From Hortaea werneckii (taxonomy: Eukaryota; Ascomycota; Dothideomycetes; Mycosphaerellales; Teratosphaeriaceae), in assembly GCA_037044905.1 (NCBI GenBank), contig JBAOKB010000037.1, positions 620,001 through 684,000 of the forward strand: a DNA stretch of 64,000 bases. The letters are read 5' to 3'. The position numbers were made by a program, and so were the translations under genes. The notes beneath the pieces are model-generated. The model was given only the letters and a program-made list of their open reading frames with translations, ran no database searches and was not told the origin of the DNA. Shown in pieces: positions 31,814 to 42,278 of this stretch; the stretch's first letter is position 1, and every line of letters starts with the position of its first letter.

Positions 31814-32462
31814 GGTAAGCTGGAATCATGATCCTCGCAGGTGCAATTGGTAGCCGAATCAGATGGGTCTCCTGTCGAAATGTCGGGTCCTCGGATGCTT
31901 ATCGTAATCGACCAAAGGCATACCTTGTCTAGAAAAGGTATTGAGAAATGTGAGCGCCTAGTCTCAATCTCGAGATTGATGTGAAGGCCCCTCCGCTGGA
32001 AAGCGGTTGCCTTGCGAGCCTCGTCAGATCCGCCCCCGCAACGCTAGCAGATCTTCAGCCACGACGCGCCACATGCCAAGCATCTGATCGTCCCAGCTTG
32101 CGTTGCGACGCCGCATCCTATTACGTTAAGCCATGGATGACTCCCAGGTTCCTCTATCCTTACAACTACTTAGCTACATAGCAAGCAGACATGGGGCGCG
32201 AGTGCAAATTCTTCCTAGATCTGTCAACAATAGAGCAGACAGCATATTGTTCTCGGCCAGTTGCCGATATGAACATGACGAAGGCGTCTGGTCCGACCTT
32301 GAACCTTTGGTTTTCGTCACCATTGACAGGAAACGGTAAAGTCTAATCGACGACTGGACCAAGAATGACGGGTGCGAGTTCGAGCAAGTATCAAGACACC
32401 TCGATGACACTGCACATTCACCGAGTCTTCACACCTCTCTCATCTTCTCAAGCTTTGTCACA
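31814..32462. promoter_or_regulatory. Divergent upstream region
   Basis: About 650 bp between the fusion-protein gene (minus) and the small two-exon gene (plus), so it should hold both promoters. No gene or clear motif seen. Confidence 0.45.
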
Positions 32463-32792
32463 ATGTCTACCTGGCGTGCCCCTGCTTCTCTCCTCCAGAT
32501 GGTCAATCTGGCCGCCCTCGGCGGTATGACCATGTACTTCAAATCCCATCACGACTACAACCTGCAAGAGCACGAAGCGCGCATGGACGAATTGGAAGGA
32601 ACGCTAAGAGGACACATTGGCCTCATTGAGGACTCGCTGGAGCGCATCGAGGGCAAGAAGATGGACGGGAAGAGCCAGAAGGCGTAAGCATCGGACACCT
32701 TGTGACCGTCATGCGGGCAATAGAATTGTTGTGCTAATTGTTTGTGTAGGGAGGAGCTATATACCGCTCGTGGCAGGGATGAGAAGAGCTAG
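32463..32792 (+). CDS. Small two-exon protein, probable membrane-associated, unknown function
   Basis: Exons 32463-32683 and 32750-32792 give 87 residues. The 66-nt intron (GTAAGC...GTGTAG, branch GCTAAT) removes a TAA that would otherwise end the protein at 74 residues. The spliced tail EELYTARGRDEKS reads as a conserved-looking C-terminus. The N-terminus MSTWRAPASLLQMVNLAALG and following GMTMYF form a hydrophobic segment without acidic residues, suggesting mitochondrial or ER membrane association. It is followed by a charged helix (HEARMDELEGTLRGHIGLIE). I do not recognise the family; size and layout resemble small mitochondrial inner-membrane proteins, which is inference only. Confidence 0.65.
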
Positions 32793-33001
32793 CGGTGCAT
32801 CATGTGGTCATGAACATGTCTCATTAATCATTGTATACTAAGAAAACCCATTATTCCCGGCTCATGCTTACTTTGAACATCTCCACGATATCCTACGGGA
32901 GAGCGCCAACCAGCAGTCTATGATTTGGGCCTCACCGCATGACTCATACCCCGTGTCTGTGGCCTCAATCGCTTCACAGAACGCTTCACTCTTGACTTCC
33001 T

Positions 33002-33838
33002 TCAAGCCGCTCCGTCAAACATCCGGGCATGAAGTTCGAGACTGCTATTCTCGCTTGCCCGCCGTTGATCGACATGGTTCTGGTGGCTATGCGGAGGAGC
33101 CTCTCTATGGCCTAGTCGCGCGAAACCAGCCGCCATCGGCGAGTATGCCCTTACGTCTGATTGACCGCTAGTATTAGGCTTCGAGGGCCCTGCGAGCTGC
33201 GACATGATGGGGCCTATGTGGTCGTCGCTGTGCTTGATCGTTGCCGCGCGTACAGGAATTGCCACTTTTGCCGACTCTGTTGCTGATGTTGCTGGACTTC
33301 GCTCTTCGAACATCGGTGCATAGCTGGTTGTACGTCCCCTTTGCCACGCAAATGCCTGATCCGAAGCCGCACTCATTCCTGCCCCGTCCTGATCGGACCC
33401 GGCATGTAGAGGCAGCGCATGACTTCGATCCATGGAACCTCGAGGACTCGCAGGTTGACTCAGCGGAGGGGTCAAGGGATGAGAGCTTGTGCTGATTGTG
33501 CTGCGCTGTCTTTGTTTCTGGCGGTCATAGCATGCTGGACAACATCCCCTGCCGTCATACATCGCATGGCCACAGGAACATGTGACGCCGGCCATGTCCT
33601 CATCCCTTAGCTTCGCGTATGGTGCATCGAAGCGACGTGGCGGGCTTGCTGGAGGTGTAATGATGCCGAGCTCAGGTTCTGAGGGTGTTCGGTGCAGATG
33701 GTATACCGATGGCATATGCTCGTTCTTGTGCGTCTCGTGCGATAGGCTGAACTGCTTGCTTGGCTCGCACTCGAAAGGCGCTTGCTTGCGGAGAGTCCGT
33801 GGCGGATGAAGTGGAGGTCCCTCAGCTGAGAAACTCAT
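33002..33838 (-). CDS. Disordered protein with a short Cys cluster, unknown function
   Basis: Single exon, 278 residues, starting MSFSAEGPPLHPPRTLRKQ. Most of it is Ser/Pro/His-rich and probably disordered, with proline-directed phosphorylation-like sites (TPPASPP, LTPPLSQPASP). The one ordered-looking part is residues about 82-105: DMAGVTCSCGHAMYDGRGCC followed by PACYD. This holds CxC, CC and PxC Cys with a His, a possible single zinc site. No catalytic motif. The open frame is long for this composition, so a gene is likely. The limits and any additional exon are uncertain. Confidence 0.6.
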   Translation of the reverse strand: MSFSAEGPPLHPPRTLRKQAPFECEPSKQFSLSHETHKNEHMPSVYHLHRTPSEPELGIITPPASPPRRFDAPYAKLRDEDMAGVTCSCGHAMYDGRGCCPACYDRQKQRQRSTISTSSHPLTPPLSQPASPRGSMDRSHALPLHAGSDQDGAGMSAASDQAFAWQRGRTTSYAPMFEERSPATSATESAKVAIPVRAATIKHSDDHIGPIMSQLAGPSKPNTSGQSDVRAYSPMAAGFARLGHREAPPHSHQNHVDQRRASENSSLELHARMFDGAA

Positions 33839-34852
33839 TCTGTCTTTGTTGTTGCTAATCCGACGGGTAAAGTCACGCTGGGAATGGTCCTCCGAATCGA
33901 CAGTCTCGGGGCCCTATAAGTTAGGTGGAAGATCTTGATTTTGCAGGTGTGCTGGCAGCGTTGATTCTTTTGATAGGCAAAAAAAGCAATAGGTGGCGTA
34001 CTATATAGTGAGCACAGGAACATCCAAACCCAACAAGCGAAATGACCTGGCGTATTCAGAAACAAGACACAGCTTAGTATCGGCAGTTGCTTGGAGGAAG
34101 TAGGTACAGCGTTTCTGCCATAATAACAATCACGGCAGGTGAGGCCAAGAGATCGATGAGGAATCAATTGCGGAAAGAGCGTCGGCCTCGCGTGATTATT
34201 TGAGGCCATCACAGCTGCCGCCCCTTGGTAGAGTGTCCGAGCGGTTACGACACGGGAATAATCGCTCAGCTATGCGGCAGCCTGATGGGGTTTGAGGCCG
34301 GCCTCCCTTAGCGATTATTTCTTTTCGCCCAGGTTCCAGAAGCCGCGAGGCCGGATGCCGCCGGCAACTTTGCGCTGACGACGCTGACATCGATCGTGGT
34401 GCTGAACTTACCGAACGCATACTTCCACCCTATTTGTGCCTTGACTTTGCGCGGTTCAACGGTGCGCGAGACTGCTGCCTCGAGTCAATATCGATCGGAC
34501 AGCAGCAAAATCTCACACTGAGCCGCTGGAAGGTTTATGTCCTCAAGGATGATTAAAGCCCATCTGCAACGGTAGGACAAAGCGTCTAACACCATCTACC
34601 CAGGTAGCATTGCAGAGACGGAAAATGTACTCGTGCTTGGAACAGAATCAGCCAGGTATTGCGGAACAACAAGAGTTGTGGCCGCGCGTGTTTGCCAAAG
34701 CTACATAAGACATGTAAAGAAGCATCTATGACTGCAAGTAATGAGATCTCTCCTTTTTGAACGCCCAGCCTACCATCCCAGAGGTAGTGCTCAAAACTCG
34801 ATATAACCCTTTCTCGCCCTATCTGAAAAAGTAATGAAGCCTTATTCGGCAT
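33839..34852. other. 1-kb intergenic region with an inverted repeat
   Basis: No coding frame of note. A tRNA-like A-box string and a 10-bp perfect inverted repeat occur around 34231-34319 (listed separately). Confidence 0.4.
34257..34319. repeat. Perfect 10-bp inverted repeat with 43-nt loop
   Basis: Arms AATAATCGCT (34257-34266) and AGCGATTATT (34310-34319) can pair fully. Just upstream lies GTGTCCGAGCGGTTACGAC, which resembles the A-box region of Ser/Leu tRNAs. A proper T-arm and acceptor stem are absent, so I call only the repeat. Confidence 0.5.
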
Positions 34853-36241
34853 CTAATCGCCGCCCTTCTTCTCATCCACTACGTCTTCGTAAGCAGGAGA
34901 GTCCTCGTACTGAGGGGGGGCCTCACCATCGATCTCAGCGATCATAGCTCGGTCTTCACCTTCCTCGAGGACGATCTCACGGTTCGCGTTACTGGCGCTC
35001 CCACGACGACCTCCGCGGGCCAGCTGGATCCAGAGGTAGCCGATGAGGCGACCAACAACGAGGCCAATAAGACTCACAAACATACCCACCGTTATGCCGG
35101 CCATGACCGGAATGAGCACAGCCACCAAGCCTTTCACGAAGGCGTGGATGAAGTGTGCCCTGAAATGGCCGTGTCCATGGCGGTGGTGGTGATGAGGATG
35201 AGGTCCGTGATGCATCCCGTGCGGCCTGCCGTGATGCGGACGCCCATGATGCGGCTCCATGTTTCGTTCATCATCCTTCTGGCCCGGACGCATGAAGTGT
35301 GGTCTGATATGACCTGGCAGCTGCTTCGGCCCCTTGCGGCCATGACATCCACCTTTATGGAAGCCGTGGGGTGGGCCGTGGTGAGCCATAACAGAGTCAA
35401 TCTTAGACTCAATCATAGAAGTAAGCTTGCAAAGTGGCTCAGGAAGCATGGTGCATTCCTTGAGCTCGAAGCCGTGCATCTTGTGCGGGGGAGGGCCGTG
35501 TAAGTGACCAGGAGGGCCGGGCAGCGGGAAGGAGTCGACATCATCGTGATCATGATGAGGCGGAGGCGGCGGTGGGATGGGTAAAAAGCCCAGACCATGT
35601 GGAGATGCGTCGCTAGCTGGCTTGCTGTCGACACTCATGATCAGGAGCTCGCCGTCGCCGGTAAGAAGGAGGTTCAGGGCAACCTCATCGAGGTTGTGCA
35701 TGAACTGGTTCTCCAGGCCAAAGATTTCAAGCTTGATGGGCACAAGCATGTCGCCGTTGGGCGAGATCGCTTGCTTCTCCCCTTCCTTCACGCCGTACGC
35801 CGTGACTTCCAAGTCGGCAGATCTGCTGAGCTTGTTCGCCTTGATGTCCAACAGGCCGCTTTCTGCTGGAACCTGCTTGACATACACCGGCTGCTGTTCG
35901 AAGAGGCCATCCTGTTGGAATGTTGGTGGGTAAATGTTGCCGCCGTTCAGTTGAAGCGCCTTCCCGTCCTCCGACACAGTGAAGTTCAACACCAGACTCT
36001 TCGCTCCACCCTGGATCCAGAACAGGTCGTCCTCTTCGACGGCATCATTTGCTCGCTCCGACGCGTCCGGGAAGGCGCATTCGGAGCAAGGAATCGTGTA
36101 AATCTGGCTTTTCGGGTCGTGGATTGTCGTCGAGAGGTCGGATAGCTGCTCACGGTGTTCCGGAGCGATGCCTGGTGGTAGAATGAGCGCACCGGCGCCT
36201 AGCGCACAAGCGGCAGTGATGCCGACTGCGCGGCCGATCAT
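34853..36241 (-). CDS. His-rich single-pass or hairpin membrane protein with PPxY motif
   Basis: The first true ATG is at 36241 (MIGRAVGITAACALGAGALI), giving 462 residues and a signal peptide or anchor. The luminal part has a Cys pair (PCSECAFP), then DDLFWIQGGAKSLVLNFTVS and the NGGNIYPPTF element, a pattern I associate with the fungal DUF7728 family from memory. A long His/Pro/Gly region follows (about residues 225-360; e.g. HHGPHPHHHHRHGHGHF). Next comes a strongly hydrophobic segment (about 368-409: FVKGLVAVLIPVMAGITVGM, then a GLVVGRLIGYLWIQ half). The cytosolic tail ends with PPQY (442-445) in EAPPQYEDSPAYEDV. PPxY motifs recruit Rsp5-type ubiquitin ligases. Together these suggest a metal-binding lumen and a ubiquitin-adaptor tail, which is inference. 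Confidence 0.75.
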   Translation of the reverse strand: MIGRAVGITAACALGAGALILPPGIAPEHREQLSDLSTTIHDPKSQIYTIPCSECAFPDASERANDAVEEDDLFWIQGGAKSLVLNFTVSEDGKALQLNGGNIYPPTFQQDGLFEQQPVYVKQVPAESGLLDIKANKLSRSADLEVTAYGVKEGEKQAISPNGDMLVPIKLEIFGLENQFMHNLDEVALNLLLTGDGELLIMSVDSKPASDASPHGLGFLPIPPPPPPHHDHDDVDSFPLPGPPGHLHGPPPHKMHGFELKECTMLPEPLCKLTSMIESKIDSVMAHHGPPHGFHKGGCHGRKGPKQLPGHIRPHFMRPGQKDDERNMEPHHGRPHHGRPHGMHHGPHPHHHHRHGHGHFRAHFIHAFVKGLVAVLIPVMAGITVGMFVSLIGLVVGRLIGYLWIQLARGGRRGSASNANREIVLEEGEDRAMIAEIDGEAPPQYEDSPAYEDVVDEKKGGD

Positions 36242-38018
36242 ATTGGTGAGCGTCGTCAATTTCGGAGTTGTCTGCAGTGTTGGCTATGTCTATGTACTGG
36301 TACTGGAGGGAGAGTGAGGTATCGTTGCTGCCTAAGCCAGGGGTTTAAGTTGTTGTTGGTCTGAGGGCCCAAATCGCGCAGTGGCTCGAGTGGTCAGTTT
36401 GGGAGTCTGGCTTGCGTGGCTGTCCCTGGGGTTGCACGAACAAAGAAGGGTCCAGCCACGGCATCCGGCGGCACGGATGACGCCACCGTTATTTTTAGCG
36501 CGTTTCGTGTTAGTCGGAGATAGGGCTGACTGGTTGTACTGTGGTTACTGTAGTGAATACAGATGCATCCCAAAGTGCTTTCGACAGCCCAACTTCGCCT
36601 CGCTCGCAAAAGACTGGTCTCTGTAGATGCCTTCAGTGCCAATGCCGTTCAATTGCACATTCACTGGTTTCGAATCGTTTGCACAAGCACTCGGCAACTA
36701 CATTCACGTTCCTTTTGGTGTCCTACACAGTGAGCGCAATGGGATACTTCTACCTGTGACATAGTTCAGGGCAACTGTAGTCCGTAAAGTGATGAATGCT
36801 GTATCTGGCACATCTAATTGCCTACTTTAGCACGCCAGGTCTGGACGTCAAATAAAGCTAGATAGAAAGCAGGGTCCAATGTGAAAGAAGAATGCGGCAT
36901 TAATTCCAGGTAGCCTAGATCTTGACTGCGAACGCCACAACAAAGACAAAATCAAGTATTGCTGTCAATTACAGCTTTTGCGGGACATTGCGACGGATGT
37001 CTGTTCTGGATCAATCCTCACATTCCTTTGCGAAAACAAAGCCAATAACTCTGGTCCTAAATGCTAGAGATTGTGCTCGAGTAAGAGTGCATACCGTGTA
37101 TTTGGCGCCTGAATGGATACCTTATGCTCGTTTCGTAGCTGGTGCTTTAAACCATCATCGTGGAAGGGCTTGGATAGCCTGACCAAGACCACAGATTATA
37201 ACGACGTAGGGACAGCAGATATAACCATTATGGCGCTGTTGGAGACTCAATAGTTCGGCAGAACAGTCAGATGGGCGTTTGGAGCTTTGGTGTTCCTAAG
37301 ACTAGCCAGCCCTCATTGCTGCTGTAGGGTTCTGCTTGTTAGTGCATCTTCCAGAAATGCATCATTATTGCGAAAAGATGCCGCATCGTCAAAAGGAAAC
37401 GATCTTGCCTTTCCGCGAACACAGCCTTGGTACCATCCCTTGTGAGCCATTCTCATGATCACTTCTGGACCAAGCCACAAGGCATTCGGTTCACTCGGTG
37501 CTGCTGGTGATATCTCGTCCAATAAAGTTATGTTCCGTCGGGACCGCAGGTAATATGACTCGCCGGACTGCACGACGCTAGTGGTCCTACAGGATTGCCA
37601 AGCTGCGAACGTAATTCCTAGTAGCGTATGGATTGAAGTGGGGCAGGATTGCGAGGCAGCGTACGTGCTGACCGGTTTCCGGCACCCGTGCAATGCTGCT
37701 ATGGCTATGAGTGAACCAATGGTTGATGACTGTAGTACGTGGACAGCGATGACTCGAGCGGTGATGCCGCTGCTGATATGTACTCAAAGCCGGCCACCGG
37801 CATATATGTGACTTGGCAAATGGTCATGAGATTGGATATGCAGATGGTGTCACAAAGGCATGCGTGGTGTCAGCTACACTTAAAGGTGCGCTGTTTCGCA
37901 CCTCACAACACAGGTGTATAATTCTTTTCCCTTTCTTCAGTTGGAGTGGAAGCATACGGTACTATCCCAACTCTCGAAGTAAACAATACAACGTCGCAAG
38001 CAAAGGCCTCGGAGTCGA
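36242..38018. other. 1.8-kb stretch without a recognisable gene
   Basis: Upstream side of the His-rich gene, then AT-moderate sequence. The open frames are short, with no domain or splice chain. Confidence 0.45.
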
Positions 38019-38435
38019 ATGTCTGCAAAGTCCACGAGCAACAAAGATACGGCGGCGCAATCGCCTCCCAAACAACATCACTACGCCTCGCAGCGTTCAG
38101 ACGCTGAGCGCGACAGCTTCCTAGACAAAGTCAACGAGCGACTGCACGTTCACAATTGCTCTGCCTCCTCGAATCTTGATAGTGTTGGCACGGAAGCACG
38201 GTACGGTGGTCTTCAGAAGAGAGCAACTTCGTCTTCCACATCGACGGACTCGTCTATTGCGACGTCAACAAGCTCTGGTTCCCGGTCTGTGCCAAAATCA
38301 TCGGCCAAACGTCGCCCAAGCAAGCCCAACCAGGGTAATTTTACAGAATGTGGCCGACACAGCAACGACTGGCTGTTCAACAATTTCAGCATTACAGGAG
38401 CGGTCAAAGACCTCCTTGATCGTCGTAACCCGTAA
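38019..38435 (+). CDS. Small Ser-rich hypothetical protein
   Basis: Single-exon frame of 138 residues from ATG at 38019. The first 100 residues are Ser/Thr/Lys-rich and disordered. The C-terminal 33 residues (NFTECGRHSNDWLFNNFSIT, then GAVKDLLDRRNP) look ordered and amphipathic and read like a short conserved motif. No known domain is recognised. The gene call rests on the contrast between the disordered arm and the structured C-terminus, so confidence is moderate. Confidence 0.5.
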   Translation: MSAKSTSNKDTAAQSPPKQHHYASQRSDAERDSFLDKVNERLHVHNCSASSNLDSVGTEARYGGLQKRATSSSTSTDSSIATSTSSGSRSVPKSSAKRRPSKPNQGNFTECGRHSNDWLFNNFSITGAVKDLLDRRNP

Positions 38436-39230
38436 AGATCATGCGACACAATTAATTTACCTTGCCACGTATGCTTTTGCGCAATAATGGGATGGTTCGC
38501 GAAGCGAAACCCGCGTGGTAAGACAGGAGCTCAGGAGTCAGGACCAAAAGCCGCAGCATAGTCGGACTTCGGACGACGGTCAAGCGCGAGACGACGTGAG
38601 GATGCGGTACAGGCCGGTATCGCCAGCCGGGCTTCCGCAGGATCTAAGGGCAGGAATTGCGGTGAATGCTCAGGAGATTAAGAGCGGTAGCAAGAGCGTC
38701 AAGGCGGGTCCTCGTGACTGGTGGGTTGGTGTTGGGAGAAGATGGCGAAGAAGAAGGAAGCAGATAGATGCAGCTGGCATTGGAGATCTCGAGGGGCAAT
38801 TCGGCACACGTCGCACGTGCGGAACGCGGCCGTTAGCATCATCAGAAAGTTACTGCGAATGGTAGTCTCCCACGCTACGCCTAGCACGAGAGGTTTTTTT
38901 TTTCTCTCCCAGTGACTGCTGGCAAGTGTCACGCGAGCCATAAAGCAATTTGCCAATCCTCTCTGACCATCTCTTCTCAAACACTGTTCTAGTTGACTTA
39001 CTACGTCTCGCGTCGTGTCGTCTCGTTGCGCCTTTCCACTGTCTGCCAACAAGTCTTGGGTTTCTGCCCCGCTCTGCCCAGGGGAAGCCGACTAGACACC
39101 TCCGTTTTCGCTGCTTTGCCCCTCCACTCCCCGGTCTCATCCCATCCATCTCGACTTTTCTATCCCTTCACTGCTGCTGAGTCCCCATATCTGAGGCGCC
39201 ACCACACAGACTCACCCCCCATCGTCAACC
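38436..39230. promoter_or_regulatory. Upstream region of ADE13
   Basis: About 800 bp with no supported gene. It includes a short T-run near 38895 and a strongly C/T-rich stretch from about 38940 to 39230, typical of a fungal core promoter and 5' UTR. Confidence 0.45.
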
Positions 39231-41491
39231 ATGGCTCACTCTCGCCTGCCCAACTCGACCAACAGGATGGTCTCGACGCCAGATGTCCGCCTGGCGACGC
39301 TCATGGATCTCCCGCAGCTGACCCCCACCAAGTCGGCCCTGGATGCGAAATACGATACTTACCAAAAGTAAGCCGCTCCTCTCCCTCTGCGCCCCCCTCT
39401 CCTCTCCCTTCCCCGTCACCTCCGCGGAGTTTGGACCAGCACCAGGCGGGTGGAAGCGAGACGAGGCTTCCAGGTTCTTGGTCCTGGCATTCAGGGCAAC
39501 CCAATGGCCGATGCTTCCGTCTCGTCGCAGCTGGGCGTTTTGAAAGGCAGCCCGAGCGCACCTTCCCCGTCTTTTTCTTTCGCATGTGCGAGGAGGACTG
39601 TTTCATATTTTTTACGTCATCTGCACCCTCACCACCCTCACCACCACCAGCGTCACCACCACTCCAATCGTCTTCTCGCTACTGTTGCCGTTGCCCATGA
39701 TGAGCGCACTTCACCCGTCTTCTGCCATCGGCCATCCCCTTGCGCCGACCGTGTCCAATGGCACCCCTTCTATTAACTGCTCGGCCAATGTACATTTCAG
39801 ACACTGACACCTACCCTAGCCCGCTCAACTCGCGTTACTGCTCAAATGAGATGAAGTACATTTTCTCGCCGCGCAACCGTTTCAGCACATGGCGCGAGCT
39901 CTGGGTTTTCCTTGCCGAGTCTGAACGCGCACTTGGCCTTGACATCAGCGAAGAGGCCATCGAGCAGATGAAAAACAGAATGCAGATCCAGGATTACGAG
40001 TTTGAAACAGCAGCGACCGAGGAGAAGAGGCGTAGGCACGATGTGATGGCCCACGTGCACACATATGGCCTTGCTGCCCCAGCAGCTGCTGGTATCATCC
40101 ACTGGGGTGCTACTTCCTGGTAAGCCTAAGCCAGGGTGGCAAATGGCACATCTAAGCCAACACCTTTGCGCTGTTCCCTTTACATTGCTAACCCTTCTTT
40201 AGCTACGTCACCGATAACGCCGACCTCATGTTCCTCCGGGACGCTATCGACATACTCCTTCCTAAACTTGCCTCCGTAATCCAAAAACTGTCCGTCTTCG
40301 CACTGAAGTACCGCGACCTGCCATGCCTGGGGTACACCCACGGTCAAGCCGCTCAGCTTGTGACAGTCGGCAAGCGTGCCACGATCTGGATTGAGGACCT
40401 GCTCGATGACTTGCACAACCTCGAGCACCAGCGCGAACGCCTTCTGGATAAGTTCCGTGGCGTCAAGGGTACTACAGGTACCCAGGCAAGCTTCTTGGCC
40501 ATCTTCAAGGGTGACCACCAGAAAGTACGGCAGCTGGACGCAATGGTGACAGAGAAGTCCGGGTTCAACCGGGCGAGCAGAAGTACCACGCAGACCTACT
40601 CAAGGAAGGTTGATGTAGACATCATCCATGCCCTTGCCTCGTTTGGCTGTACCGCCGAGAGAATAGGTGGTGATATTCGCCATTTGGCGATGTTCAAGGA
40701 ATTGGAGGAGCCATTTGAGGCGGATCAGGTATGATTGCTTCCCGTCTCTGTCAGTCTGATTACGGGGATGCACGCATACTAACTTACAGCCCTAGATCGG
40801 TAGCAGTGCCATGGCATACAAGCGTAACCCAATGCGTTCCGAGCGACTTTGCTCGCTTGGCAGGAACCTGTCCAATATCTCCGGCGCCGCGGAGCAGACC
40901 TACAAGTCTCAGTGGCTGGAACGCTCGCTGGACGACTCCGCTATCAGGCGTATCACTCTGCCTGAGTCTTTCCTCTGCGCTGACGCATGTATGATCTTGG
41001 TGAGTCTCATGTCCAGTTGGTGGCAACGGATCCCATACTCCGACTGCATTGCTCGCATGAGAAGACTGAGCTGACATGTCGATTAGCTGAACAACATTTC
41101 TTCCGGTCTCGTTATCAACAAGGCTATCATCAAGCAGCGCATTGACCTCGAGCTCCCATTCATGGCCACGGAGAACGTCATCATGGCCATGGTCGACAAG
41201 GGTATCTCCCGTCAAGAAACCCACGAGCAGATTCGTGTCCTGTCCCATCAGGCAGGTGCCGTCGTCAAGCAAGAAGGCAAGCCCAATGATCTGCTGGAGC
41301 GTATCAAGACAAACGAGTTCTTCAAGCCGATCTGGGATCAGCTGGACGTCCTTACGGATAGCCGTACATTCATTGGCCGATGCCCTGAGATAGTGGAGGA
41401 GGTACTGTTGGAGGATGTGAGACCAGCCTTGGAGAACTACGAAGTGCAGATCGGACGGCTAGGCGATAAGGTCAGCGAATTGAACGTGTAA
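39231..41491 (+). CDS. ADE13: Adenylosuccinate lyase
   Basis: Five exons: 39231-39367, 39820-40119, 40203-40728, 40796-40999 and 41087-41491, giving 523 residues. Introns are 452, 83, 67 and 87 nt. The long first intron joins YDTYQ to NPLNSRYCSNEM, matching the family start. The enzyme splits SAICAR and adenylosuccinate, releasing fumarate, in purine synthesis. Seen: KRRRHDVMAHVH, the IIHWGATSCYVTDNADL substrate loop, GTTGTQASFL and the fumarase-superfamily signature GSSAMAYKRNPMRSE (residues 323-337), then LDDSAIRRITLPE and ELPFMATENVIMAMV. The protein has about 38 residues more than usual at the N-terminus; in-frame Met at 39273 and 39303 are alternative starts. The loop usually THxQPAQ here reads THGQAAQ, and the segment usually like VTGQTYSRK reads STTQTYSRK, so this copy is somewhat divergent. 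Confidence 0.92.
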
Positions 41492-41771
41492 ATTCACAAG
41501 GGCAAGAAATTGAGGAGTAAATGACGGTGTTTTGGGGGGCGAGGTTGGATATTCGAGCATGGCGTTGGAAAGAGTTGCATTGCTGGAGCGGCCGATGGAT
41601 GCGGATATTGATGTTGATACTTCTGAGCGTCTAGATCATAATATAATAAAAGTTGAATGTGCACAGCAAGTGCATGTATTGCCATTGCTCAACACGGAAT
41701 CAAAACACCGTATCTGGCAGTCAATTGCATATCATACTCGGCACGTTCATCTTCACATTGCCTCGTCCTCT

Positions 41772-42278
41772 CTATGCCAGCTTCTCACCCTTTCCCCAAT
41801 AAAGCAAGCTGCCACCAATCGCAATGCTGTTCACAACTCCAATCAAATGTCCCCAGATGTACGAGCTCGCCTCCGGTCCCTGCGCCCATACAATCAAAGC
41901 ATCACTGACCGTCGTCACAACCCCGCTCGCCACCGCGATACCCAGTGCCCGGCGATCCCGAACGTAGCATCCCAGCGTCAACAGCAGCACACCGTTCTGG
42001 AGGTTCCGCGCCGCAATCGCCATAATATACCCTTCCTGCGTCTTCTGCAGCTTCCGTCCTTTCTCCTCCTCTTCGGGCGATTTCTGTAGCGCCCCTGGAT
42101 GCGCCTGAGTGTGTGAGGCTGGCAGCATGGGTACCCCGAAGCCTTTGCTGAATTCTAGTGGGTTGAGGACTCCGGCCACTCCGAACATGATCAGTTCCAT
42201 GAGGCCTACGCCGATGCCGAAGCACTCGGCTGGTTGGGGGAGGCCGGCGCGGAAGTTGGTGAAGGCGCCTGAGGCCAT
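41772..42278 (-). CDS. DUF4267-type small membrane protein
   Basis: Single exon, 168 residues. I chose the Met at 42278 (MASGAFTNFRAGLPQPAECF) because the upstream in-frame extension is Ser/Gln/Asn-rich and unlike a membrane protein start. About four hydrophobic segments are visible: ECFGIGVGLMELIMFGVAGV, YIMAIAARNLQNGVLLLTLG, ALGIAVASGVVTTVSDALIV and GHLIGVVNSIAIGGSLLYWG. The G-R-N-L/T-lGcy/D-r-ALG pattern fits fungal DUF4267 proteins, whose function is unknown. The 3' end faces ADE13 in a convergent pair about 280 bp apart. Confidence 0.78.
   Translation of the reverse strand: MASGAFTNFRAGLPQPAECFGIGVGLMELIMFGVAGVLNPLEFSKGFGVPMLPASHTQAHPGALQKSPEEEEKGRKLQKTQEGYIMAIAARNLQNGVLLLTLGCYVRDRRALGIAVASGVVTTVSDALIVWAQGPEASSYIWGHLIGVVNSIAIGGSLLYWGKGEKLA

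Noticed and set aside
34231..34345. Intron-containing tRNA-Ser or tRNA-Leu
   Set aside because: Only the A-box-like part fits. The presumed T-arm (CCCAGGTTCCAGAAGCC) does not pair and no acceptor stem closes.
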